From JALYXS01 sp051003795 (GTDB taxonomy: Bacteria > Acidobacteriota > Terriglobia > Bryobacterales > Bryobacteraceae), in the NCBI GenBank assembly GCA_051003795.1, contig JBPCKZ010000054.1, positions 1 through 25,532 of the forward strand: a DNA stretch of 25,532 bases, given 5' to 3'. Below, piece after piece: positions 16,461-23,668 of the stretch. The notes beneath the pieces are model-generated. The model was not told the DNA's origin and did not search any database. It saw only the letters and a list, made by a program, of their open reading frames with translations. The stretch's first letter is position 1, and each line of letters begins with the position of its first letter. Both the position numbers and the translations under genes were made by a program.

Positions 16461-17594
16461 TCAGTGTATTTCCTGGCGCGCGCTTTCCACGGCCCGCATC
16501 AGGCGTAGCGTGTTTCCGCCATAAATCTTGCGGATGTCTTCCGCCGAATGTCCTTTCTCCAGAAGCGCCCGCGTCAGGGCGGGGAACTTCGAGACGTCTT
16601 CCAGCCCAACCGGGACGCACTTGACGCCATCGAAATCGCTGCCGATCCCAACGGCGTCGACTCCAGCAATCTTCACCACATGCTCGATATTTTCCACGAC
16701 GTCGGACAACTGCGCCCGCACCGTTTTCTGGTGGGCGCGAACGGCATCGGCCGATTTTTGAGAGACAAAATCGCAGCCGAAATTGATCTGGATCACGCCG
16801 CCTTTTCTCGCGAGTGCGACGATCATCTCATCCGTCATGTTGCGTGCGATGTTCGAGATTGCACGGCACGACGAGTGCGACGCGAAGATGGGAGCGCGGC
16901 TGGTCTCGAGCGCATCCCAGAACGTCTTGTCGGCCACGTGCGAGATATCGACAATCATTCCCAACCGGTTCATCTCAAGCACGATTTGGCGCCCCAAATC
17001 CGTGAGGCCGTTGTGATGCTCGACGCCCGCGTTCTTGATGTCGCCCGAAGAATCGGCCCAGCCATTTGTATTGTTGTGGGTTAGAGTCATGTAGCGGATG
17101 CCGAGCGCGTAAAAATCGCGAACCAGCCGGACGCTGTCTTCGATGGCATGGCCCCCTTCAAGCCCCATCAGCGCGGCGATTTTTCCGTTTTTGCGGGCGG
17201 CTTCGATATCCGCGGCGCTCAAGGCCAACTGAAAATCTTGAGGATGGCGGGCCACAATGTCGTGCCGCACCGTGTCGATCATTTGAAGCGCGCGGTTCGC
17301 GGAATGGTTCTCTTTCGCGTAATCCGCCGCAACGTAGACGGCGAAGAAGACGGCGCCCACTCCGCCTTCCCGGAGCCTGGGAAGATCGGTGTGGCCATCG
17401 GGTGAGCGTTTGCCAATGTCGAAGCCGTCGACGGTTCTGCTGGTGACGTCGTTATGCGTATCGATCGGAAGAGCGGATTTGTGAACTTCGCGAACTTCCG
17501 CATCGGTCACCCGGCGGTGTTGCGCGGACGCGGAGATGCCGAAGAGCACAAAACACGCCAGCGATGTGGCCTGGACGGTTTTCGGCGCGTTCAT
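16461..17594 (-). CDS. M19 membrane-type dipeptidase, secreted
   Basis: Zinc dipeptidase of 377 residues with a signal peptide ending around SASAQ (21-25). The binuclear zinc ligands of renal-dipeptidase-like enzymes are all visible: His47 and Asp49 in DTHND, bridging Glu146 in GLEGGH, His219 in DISHV and His240 in ASHSSCRA. Asp320 in GSDFDG is the catalytic acid, and GGNTLRL closes the barrel. It hydrolyses dipeptides, possibly including D-amino-acid or lactam-like substrates, in the periplasm. Its ATG overlaps the ABC transporter stop (ATGA), and the glycosidase-like gene begins 4 bases after its own stop, so it sits in the middle of the leftward operon. A peptide scavenging role would fit coupling to the transporter, but this is inference. 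Confidence 0.93.
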   Translation of the reverse strand: MNAPKTVQATSLACFVLFGISASAQHRRVTDAEVREVHKSALPIDTHNDVTSRTVDGFDIGKRSPDGHTDLPRLREGGVGAVFFAVYVAADYAKENHSANRALQMIDTVRHDIVARHPQDFQLALSAADIEAARKNGKIAALMGLEGGHAIEDSVRLVRDFYALGIRYMTLTHNNTNGWADSSGDIKNAGVEHHNGLTDLGRQIVLEMNRLGMIVDISHVADKTFWDALETSRAPIFASHSSCRAISNIARNMTDEMIVALARKGGVIQINFGCDFVSQKSADAVRAHQKTVRAQLSDVVENIEHVVKIAGVDAVGIGSDFDGVKCVPVGLEDVSKFPALTRALLEKGHSAEDIRKIYGGNTLRLMRAVESARQEIH

Positions 17595-19393
17595 TGCGCG
17601 TGCCGCACGGCCCGGTAACGGTCGGGCCCGCGCGTTGCGGAGCCTTGCCGCGAAGGCCCTTCACCAACCTGCTGCCGCCACATCGCGTAGTACAGGCCCT
17701 TGTGTTCGAGTAGCGCGTCGTGCCGCCCCGATTCGACGATTTCGCCGCGCTCCAACACGTAAATCCGGTCAGCATGCAGCACTGTCGAAAGCCGGTGGGC
17801 AATCAGAATGGTAATGGCGTCGCGGCTGGTTGCCACGTCGCGAATGGTCTGGCCGATCTCTTCTTCGGTCAGCGAATCGAGCGAGGACGTGGCCTCGTCG
17901 AAAACTAATAGCTGAGGCTGGCGAAGCAACGCGCGCGCGATCGATAGCCGCTGCTTTTCGCCGCCGGAAACCTTGACGCCGCCTTCTCCAATCACCGTGT
18001 CGAGACCGCGATCGGCGCGCGCCAGCAAACTTTGCACCGAAGCCTGGCGCAGCACTTCCCGGCACTCGTCGTCGGTCGCGCCCGGCCGCACGAACAGTAG
18101 ATTCTCGCGGATCGAGCCGGAGAAAAGCTGCGCATCCTGGGTCACGAAGCCGATCCGCTCCCGCAAGCTCTCGATGTCGATCTCGTCCTCCGGCGTTCCG
18201 TTATAGAAAATGTGCCCCGCCTGAGGGCGGTAAAGGCCGACGAGCAATTTCACGAGCGTGGTCTTGCCGGCGCCCGAGGGACCGACGAAGGCGATCGTTT
18301 CACCTCGCGACGCACGGAACGTAATCCCGCTCAACGCAGCCTTGTTGGCCGTTGCGTGCTGGAATTGAACATCCTCGAACGCGAGTGTCCGCAACTGGTC
18401 GATCGCGACGGGGTGTTCCGGCCGGGCTTCGGGAGGAATCCCCAGGATCGTCTCGAAATTTTGCAGCGAGACTTCCGTTTCGCGATACACGTTGATCACG
18501 TTGCCTAGCTCCTGTAGCGGACCGAAGATAAAAAACGAATAGATGAACAGCGAGAAAAACTGCCCCACGGTGATTCGCTGCGTGAAAATCAGGTAGAGCA
18601 TCAGAAACAGAATCGACGTGCGCAGCAGATTCACGAACGTGCCTTGCACAAAGCTAAGGCTGCGCAGGTACCGGATTTTCTTCAACTCCAGCTTGAGGAT
18701 CTTATCGGTGGTCGCGTTCAGGCGGGCGATCTCCTGCTGCGCGAGGCCAAGGCTCTTCACCAGTTCAATGTTGCGCAGGGATTCCGTGGTCGATCCCGCC
18801 AGCGCGGTCGTCTCCATCACGATGGTCTTCTGGACTTCCTTGATCTTGCCGCTGAGCAGCGAACTCAAACCGCCCAACAAGGGCACCGTCAGCAAGTAGG
18901 CCGGGACGATGGACCAGTGCACTTGCGACGCGTAGACGGTCACGAACACCAGCCCGATCAGAGTTGTGAACAACAGATTCACGGCGATGTTGATCAGTTT
19001 CTCAACGTCGGTCCGCACCTTTTGCAGTTTGCCCAGCGTCTCGCCGCTGCGCTGATCCTCGAACAGCGCATAGGGCAATTCCAGCGAATGCCGCACTCCG
19101 TCGGCATAGATGCGCGCCCCCACTTGCTGCGTGATTAGGTTGACGAAATAATCCTGAAAATTTTTCGCGACGCGCGAAACGAACGCCACGCCGACCGCTG
19201 CGGCGAGCAGCAGGCCGACCCCGTGGATGAACTGTCCGACGGTGTATTCCTTAAAGCGGGTCGCGTAAGAATCGATAATGTGGCGGAAGATCAGCGGATC
19301 GAGCAGCGAAAACGATTGATTGATCGCCGCCAGCAGCAACGCCGTCGCCACCAGTTTCCAGTAACCGCGCAGATAGCCGTAGAGAATCGTCAT
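17591..19393 (-). CDS. ABC transporter, fused permease and ATPase (exporter half-transporter)
   Basis: Half-transporter of 600 residues with an N-terminal type-I exporter membrane domain (hydrophobic segments near 13-35, 55-75, 138-158, 163-180, 255-272 and 278-298). The nucleotide-binding domain has Walker A GPSGAGKTT (371-379), Q-loop Gln419, signature VSGGEKQ (475-481), Walker B LLVFDEATSSLD (495-506) and the H-loop in AHRLS. It should work as a homodimer, moving a lipid, peptide or drug outward. No substrate or accessory protein is encoded beside it. The stop overlaps the dipeptidase ATG, and the start lies 7 bases after the small hypothetical. No clear ribosome site precedes the ATG, consistent with translational coupling. 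Confidence 0.94.
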   Translation of the reverse strand: MTILYGYLRGYWKLVATALLLAAINQSFSLLDPLIFRHIIDSYATRFKEYTVGQFIHGVGLLLAAAVGVAFVSRVAKNFQDYFVNLITQQVGARIYADGVRHSLELPYALFEDQRSGETLGKLQKVRTDVEKLINIAVNLLFTTLIGLVFVTVYASQVHWSIVPAYLLTVPLLGGLSSLLSGKIKEVQKTIVMETTALAGSTTESLRNIELVKSLGLAQQEIARLNATTDKILKLELKKIRYLRSLSFVQGTFVNLLRTSILFLMLYLIFTQRITVGQFFSLFIYSFFIFGPLQELGNVINVYRETEVSLQNFETILGIPPEARPEHPVAIDQLRTLAFEDVQFQHATANKAALSGITFRASRGETIAFVGPSGAGKTTLVKLLVGLYRPQAGHIFYNGTPEDEIDIESLRERIGFVTQDAQLFSGSIRENLLFVRPGATDDECREVLRQASVQSLLARADRGLDTVIGEGGVKVSGGEKQRLSIARALLRQPQLLVFDEATSSLDSLTEEEIGQTIRDVATSRDAITILIAHRLSTVLHADRIYVLERGEIVESGRHDALLEHKGLYYAMWRQQVGEGPSRQGSATRGPDRYRAVRHAQ

Positions 19394-19400
19394 GGGGCAG

Positions 19401-19784
19401 TCAAGCTAACCAGCGCAAGACGAGAGCTTCAGGACTTCGGTCCAAATCGACCGGCTCCGATTTCGCTTCTAAATTACTATCGAGAAAGAAGGCCGAGATG
19501 CCGTCCGGCGAAGGACGAAGCTCGAGCTTGCGCTCGCGGCATTCCAGGCGAAGGGTTGTGTCGATCCACGCGATATAAACTTTGGCGCGCAGTTTGTGAC
19601 CGGCCCGCGTAGCTTCGCCGAGCAGCCGCTGTGTATAGCAGCTTTGCTTGAGGCGCTCGGCCCAAGGCGCTTCAGCCAGCGCCCGGGCGCGTTCGGAATC
19701 GCGGCGCCGGTTGTCCGCGGGCGAGCGTTCGTCCTGCGATTCCAGGCTCTTCAGGTTGCTCTCCAGGTTGTCGAGAAAACTCAT
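19401..19784 (-). CDS. Small conserved-looking hypothetical protein
   Basis: Hydrophilic cytoplasmic protein of 127 residues, family not recognised. The N-terminus MSFLDNLESNLKSLESQDE is helical and charged and may form a short coiled coil. An Arg/Glu-rich helix follows (about 26-60), then an alternating beta-like region (about 65-127) containing AWIDTTLRLECRERKLEL and ending VLRWLA. There is no signal peptide or membrane segment. It heads the leftward operon, 7 bases before the ABC exporter, and may be an accessory protein to that transporter, though nothing in the sequence proves it. The start is only 21 bases from the start of the divergent secreted gene, so its promoter must overlap that gene's coding region. 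Confidence 0.75.
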   Translation of the reverse strand: MSFLDNLESNLKSLESQDERSPADNRRRDSERARALAEAPWAERLKQSCYTQRLLGEATRAGHKLRAKVYIAWIDTTLRLECRERKLELRPSPDGISAFFLDSNLEAKSEPVDLDRSPEALVLRWLA

Positions 19785-19805
19785 CTCACACTAGTTTGGC
19801 GCACA

Positions 19806-20486
19806 ATGGATTTGGAATGCTTTTTGAAACGATCCATCGCGCTCGCGCTTTGTTCCGCATGGATCCAACCGGGGATCGCGCAGAGCCTCTCAACCCACGC
19901 CGGGCTGTTCAGTCGATACGACAGCATGCGTCCCCCGCTCACATCCCTAAAACCCGATAAGCGCGGAGTGGTGGAGCTTGTGGCGGATTTCATTAACGAC
20001 TATCCGGCTATGCCTGCACCGATCGGCGATTACTTGGCGGGCGATCCGGCCCTCGACATCGCGCACGTTTTTAAGAACGACTCAGCCGAAGTAGTGCAGA
20101 CCGGGGGGTCCATCACGATCACCCGGCCGGGCGGCACGATCGATCAGAACCGAATAACCTACGTGGCCCGGGATCGAACCTTTCCGGATTTCGAGGCGGG
20201 GAGCACGTACGTTCTATTCCTCCAGACGCTCTCCGATTTTAGCCATTCCTTTCGTGTGTTTCCTGGCGATAGCTTTCTAATTTGCTTTCTAATTTCGGGT
20301 TCAAGCGTCTCCCGATTAGACGACTATCAACGGCACTTGGCTCTTACCGCGCGACTCACCTCAATGAGTGTCTCGGAGTTCATGGCTGCCGTTAAGGCTG
20401 CAATACAACCTTCATCAAGCGCGACTTGGGATCGTACAGACGGTCGAACCAAGCCGGCCCTTCATCGAGCGGGGCTTTGGCGCTGA
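19806..20486 (+). CDS. Secreted hypothetical protein with 3' end antisense to the alcohol dehydrogenase gene
   Basis: Protein of 226 residues with signal peptide-like start MDLECFLKRSIALALCSAW (Ala-rich cleavage region near 24-26). The mature part has alternating beta segments (VVQTGGSITITRPGG; STYVLFLQTL) and resembles the small beta-barrel secreted proteins common in acidobacteria. No catalytic motif is recognised. The reading frame is open further upstream to 19596, but that stretch is antisense to the small hypothetical gene and the leader supports 19806. The last 32 or so residues lie antisense to the dehydrogenase (20392-20486) and look low in structure, as if an earlier stop was lost. 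No ribosome site is visible, and TAGTTT at 19792-19797 may be a weak -10 giving a nearly leaderless message. Confidence 0.65.
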   Translation: MDLECFLKRSIALALCSAWIQPGIAQSLSTHAGLFSRYDSMRPPLTSLKPDKRGVVELVADFINDYPAMPAPIGDYLAGDPALDIAHVFKNDSAEVVQTGGSITITRPGGTIDQNRITYVARDRTFPDFEAGSTYVLFLQTLSDFSHSFRVFPGDSFLICFLISGSSVSRLDDYQRHLALTARLTSMSVSEFMAAVKAAIQPSSSATWDRTDGRTKPALHRAGLWR

Positions 20487-21423
20487 TGATGGGGTCCACG
20501 CGAATCGCGCCGCTTGCCAGCAGGTCGATGCAGGCCGGGTACTCGCCATTCGACGCGCACGATCCTTGCAAACGGATCTGGCGTGTCACCACCGATTGCA
20601 ACGGAATCTCGACGTTCGGATTGATGTTTCCGACCAGCGTCACGGTCCCGCCTTTCCGGACCCCCAGGATGGCCGTCTTGATCGGTTCCGTCGCCCCGAC
20701 CGCTTCGATCGCAACGGCCGTGCCGCGGCCATCGGTGAGCTCCTTCAAACGCGCCGCGACGTCCATGTTCTTGGGGTTCAACGTCTCGTCCGCCCCAAAC
20801 TGGCGCGCAACTTCGAGCTTCGCGTCGTCCAGATCCACGGCGATTACGCGGCTGCATCCGGCAAGCCGCACGGCTTGTAAAACCAGGAGGCCGATCATTC
20901 CCGTGCCGACAACCAGGGCCGAATCGCCCAACTGGATGGGCGTGATGTTCACCGCGTGCACGGCGATCGAAACCGCTTCGATGAGCGCCGCGTGCTCGAA
21001 AGCGAGCCCGTCCGGAAGCTTATAGGCAATGTTTTGCGGCACCACCACGAATTCCGCGAAGGCGCCATGCCGCCGGTATTCTCCGCACGAAACGCCGAGC
21101 ACCTGGCGGTTATCGCACAGATTGATTTCGCCGTGGGTGCAAAAAAAGCATTTCCCGCAAGACACGGTCGAATCGAACGTGACCCGGTCGCCCTCGCGGA
21201 AGTTCTTGACGTTCGCGCCGGTTCCGGCTACAACGCCCGCGGCCTCATGCCCCATCACCAGCGGTGGAATGCGGCGGCCGGAGCTGCCATCCCAACCGTG
21301 AACGTCGCTGCCGCAAATGCCGCAGGCTTTTACGCGCACCAATAAATCGTTGGGGCCGACCTCCGGGTTCGGAAAATCGACCACGTCGAGTTGCTTGTAG
21401 TTCTTGAGCAGAAGCGCTTTCAT
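20392..21423 (-). CDS. Zinc-dependent medium-chain alcohol/polyol dehydrogenase
   Basis: Cytoplasmic MDR-family dehydrogenase of 343 residues. Catalytic zinc ligands are Cys37 (CGICGSD), His59-Glu60 (GHEAAG) and probably Glu149. The structural zinc loop has Cys89, Cys92, Cys95 and Cys103 (SCGKCFFCTHGEINLC). The nucleotide fold shows GTGMIG (173-178) followed by AVDLDD, whose acidic strand end favours NAD over NADP. The closest look is to sorbitol, galactitol-phosphate or threonine dehydrogenases; the substrate is not readable. The ATG at 21423 is chosen because AGAGG lies 5 bases upstream; an in-frame upstream start at 21441 is rejected. It is divergent from the SDR gene across 61 bases and convergent with the secreted hypothetical, with 95 bases of overlap. 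Confidence 0.93.
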   Translation of the reverse strand: MKALLLKNYKQLDVVDFPNPEVGPNDLLVRVKACGICGSDVHGWDGSSGRRIPPLVMGHEAAGVVAGTGANVKNFREGDRVTFDSTVSCGKCFFCTHGEINLCDNRQVLGVSCGEYRRHGAFAEFVVVPQNIAYKLPDGLAFEHAALIEAVSIAVHAVNITPIQLGDSALVVGTGMIGLLVLQAVRLAGCSRVIAVDLDDAKLEVARQFGADETLNPKNMDVAARLKELTDGRGTAVAIEAVGATEPIKTAILGVRKGGTVTLVGNINPNVEIPLQSVVTRQIRLQGSCASNGEYPACIDLLASGAIRVDPIISAKAPLDEGPAWFDRLYDPKSRLMKVVLQP

Positions 21424-21441
21424 GATTTCCTCTGCCGTCAC

Positions 21442-21470
21442 TTTAAACGATTGCCCCCTTCAAGTAAACT
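21442..21470 (+). promoter_or_regulatory. Candidate promoter for the SDR gene
   Basis: TTTAAA (21442-21447) and TAAACT (21465-21470) are 17 bases apart, each matching 4 of 6 positions of the -35 and -10 consensus. The -10 ends 14 bases before the SDR ATG, giving a short leader with TGGGA as the only purine-rich ribosome site. Confidence 0.35.
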
Positions 21471-21484
21471 GTGGGATTGACATT

Positions 21485-22213
21485 ATGCCAACCCAACTGA
21501 AAAACCAAGTGGTCCTTGTCGTAGGCGCATCGAGCGGCATTGGACGGGAAACCGCCGTATTGTTCGCTCGCGAGGGCGCGCGCGTGATGGCGTCGGCCCG
21601 CCGCGAAGATCGATTGCAGTCTTTACGCAAGCAGTTGCAAGGGGAGGGCCTCGCCATCGAAGTTTCCGCCGCGGACGCGGGAGACGCGGGCGAAATGGAG
21701 CAATTGGCGCAACACACGCGCGCCACCGTGGGGAACATCGACATCCTGGTGTTCGCCGCCGGAACGAACACGCCCGACCGGACGATGAAACGCCTTACCG
21801 CGGAAATCTGGGACATGATGCTGCACGTGAACCTGAACGGAGCTTACTATGCCACGCGCGCGGTACTGCCCGCCATGCGCGAGAAGGGCGCGGGGCATCT
21901 GATCTATGTTTCCTCGATCTCGGGGCTGGTGCCGGACGTTTCCGGGGCGGCGTACCAAGCCGGAAAACGCGGCCTATTGGGAATGGCGCACGCGATTCGC
22001 GTGGAGGAGAAAGACAACGGCATCCGCACGTGCGTGGTCTGTCCCGGACTTGTGGATACCGAGATCCTCGAAAAGCGGCCGGTGAAGCCGCCCGCCGAAA
22101 TGCTGGCGAAAGCGCTGCAGCCCGAGGATGTGGCCGAAGTGATTTTGTCCGTTGCGAAATTGCCGGCTCGCGCGGTGGTGCCGGAATTGCAGATACTGCC
22201 GACTTACATTTGA
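21485..22213 (+). CDS. Short-chain dehydrogenase/reductase (classical SDR)
   Basis: Cytoplasmic oxidoreductase of 242 residues. The cofactor motif is GASSGIG (14-20), with Arg39-Arg40 after the second strand suggesting NADP(H). The active-site tetrad is visible: Asn116/Asn118 in HVNLNGAY, Ser144 in YVSSISG, Tyr157 and Lys161 in YQAGK. The PG motif is at CPGLVDTE (186-193). The start at 21485 removes an upstream extension that is antisense to the dehydrogenase control region. It probably reduces or oxidises a carbonyl or alcohol, possibly in the same sugar metabolism as its divergent zinc dehydrogenase neighbour and the downstream Gfo/Idh/MocA pair, 81 bases away. The substrate is unknown. Confidence 0.93.
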   Translation: MPTQLKNQVVLVVGASSGIGRETAVLFAREGARVMASARREDRLQSLRKQLQGEGLAIEVSAADAGDAGEMEQLAQHTRATVGNIDILVFAAGTNTPDRTMKRLTAEIWDMMLHVNLNGAYYATRAVLPAMREKGAGHLIYVSSISGLVPDVSGAAYQAGKRGLLGMAHAIRVEEKDNGIRTCVVCPGLVDTEILEKRPVKPPAEMLAKALQPEDVAEVILSVAKLPARAVVPELQILPTYI

Positions 22214-22282
22214 CAAGAGTTGCGCCCAGATGCGTCGCGGTCCTCATCCCGAATCGCCCCACTCCCTTGATAAAATCCGCGA

Positions 22283-22288
22283 TACAAT
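22283..22288 (+). promoter_or_regulatory. Candidate -10 box placing the start point at the ATG
   Basis: TACAAT (5 of 6 to TATAAT) ends 6 bases before the ATG at 22295, so transcription would start at about the A of the start codon. A second AT-rich element, TAAAAT, lies at 22271-22276. There is no Shine-Dalgarno sequence between the box and the ATG, which fits a leaderless message. Confidence 0.45.
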
Positions 22289-22294
22289 CCCGGC

Positions 22295-23668
22295 ATGTCC
22301 ACTACTCCCGACCCTACCCGCCGCGCCGTTCTCGGGGCCGCCGGCATCACTGCCGCTTCCTACAAGCGGCTGCGCGGCGCGAATGATCGGGTGCAGGCCG
22401 GCTTCATCGGCTACGGGCTGATCGGCAGCCAGCACGTCCACGATTTCAGCAATCAGCCGGACGTGGACATGGCCGCGATGTGCGACGTGTATCAGCCGCG
22501 CCTTGAGCAGGGCGTCGCGGCGTGCGGGCAGAAGGCCAAGCCGTATTCCGATTTCCGCAAGATGCTCGACAATAAAGATCTCCAGGCGATCGTCGTCTCG
22601 ACGCCGGATCATTGGCACGCGCTGATGACCATCATGGCGTGTGGCGCGGGCAAGGACGTCTACGTGGAGAAACCCCTGACGCTCTTCGTCAAGGAAGGCC
22701 GCTGGATGGTGCAGGCCGCGCGCAAATACAATCGCGTGGTTCAGGTCGGCACGCAGCAGCGCTCGGGCAAGCACTACCAGAAAGCCAAAGAGTTGCTCGA
22801 ATCCGGTTACATCGGCCAAATCGTAGGCACCCGGGGCGGTAATTATCGCAATATCATGCCCGGCTTTGGCGCGCCGCCGGATGGGCCGCCGCCGAACGAG
22901 TTCGATTACGATATGTGGCTCGGCCCCGCGCCCAAGCGGCCCTACAATCCCAAGCGCGGCATCTACCATTTCCGCTGGTTCTGGGATTACTCGGGGGGCC
23001 AGATGACCAATCTCGGAGCGCATGAAGTCGATATCGTGCAATGGGTGATGCAATCCAAAGGACCGTCCGCCGTGTCTTCGAGCGGAGGCCGTTTCGCGCT
23101 CAACAGGACCGGGCAGGACAACGGCGAAACTCCCGACGTGCAGGACGCGCTTTTCGAATATCCGGGATTCACCAGCGCGTTCTCATTGCGGGAAGTTTCG
23201 GCGGGCCGCCCGCGCCCGGGCGGCGGCCTGGAGTTCTGCGGCACCAAGGGCACGCTGACGATTTCACGCAGCGGTTTTGAAGTGTATCCCGATATGAAAG
23301 GCGATCCGCTAAACGCGATTCCGGTGTTCGCCGGACACCCGGCCGGCGCTCCGCACGGCGAAAAAGTAACGCCTCAGCCCTGGACGCAGGCGATGAAAAT
23401 GCCCGGGTCCTCCGATGAGCAGTTCAATCTGCACGTCCGCAACTTCGTCGATTGCGTCAAATCGCGCCAGCGGCCCATCGCCGATGTGGAGCAGGGCCAT
23501 CAAGTGACCACGGCATGCCATCTGGCGAATATTTCCATGCGGCTGGGACGTAAGCTCCGCTGGAATCCGGAGACGGAAGATATCGACGGCGATAAGGAAG
23601 CCGCGACGTGGCTGGTGCGCCCGTATCGCAAACCGTGGGACGATGTTCTTCGGAGTTACCAACTGTGA
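22295..23668 (+). CDS. Gfo/Idh/MocA family oxidoreductase, Tat-exported (second copy)
   Basis: Protein of 457 residues with Tat-like leader PTRRAVLGAAGITAAS (7-22), Rossmann motif GYGLIG (39-44), STPDHWHA (102-109), VEKPLT (124-129, catalytic Lys126) and the substrate-side motif WDYSGGQMTNLGAHEVD (230-246), in which His243 is the usual second catalytic residue. It is a paralogue in family but not a close copy of the enzyme at 5010-6323: leader, length and motifs differ. It should act on a sugar or glycoside with bound NAD(P) outside the cytoplasm. The stop overlaps the GTG start of a TIM-barrel gene (GTGA), a strong sign that the two enzymes work together. The start is supported by the -10 box just upstream. 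Confidence 0.94.
   Translation: MSTTPDPTRRAVLGAAGITAASYKRLRGANDRVQAGFIGYGLIGSQHVHDFSNQPDVDMAAMCDVYQPRLEQGVAACGQKAKPYSDFRKMLDNKDLQAIVVSTPDHWHALMTIMACGAGKDVYVEKPLTLFVKEGRWMVQAARKYNRVVQVGTQQRSGKHYQKAKELLESGYIGQIVGTRGGNYRNIMPGFGAPPDGPPPNEFDYDMWLGPAPKRPYNPKRGIYHFRWFWDYSGGQMTNLGAHEVDIVQWVMQSKGPSAVSSSGGRFALNRTGQDNGETPDVQDALFEYPGFTSAFSLREVSAGRPRPGGGLEFCGTKGTLTISRSGFEVYPDMKGDPLNAIPVFAGHPAGAPHGEKVTPQPWTQAMKMPGSSDEQFNLHVRNFVDCVKSRQRPIADVEQGHQVTTACHLANISMRLGRKLRWNPETEDIDGDKEAATWLVRPYRKPWDDVLRSYQL

Noticed and set aside
22267..22272. TTGATA as a -35 element for the second Gfo/Idh/MocA gene
   Set aside because: It is only 10 bases from the TACAAT box, too short a spacer for a standard sigma-70 promoter.
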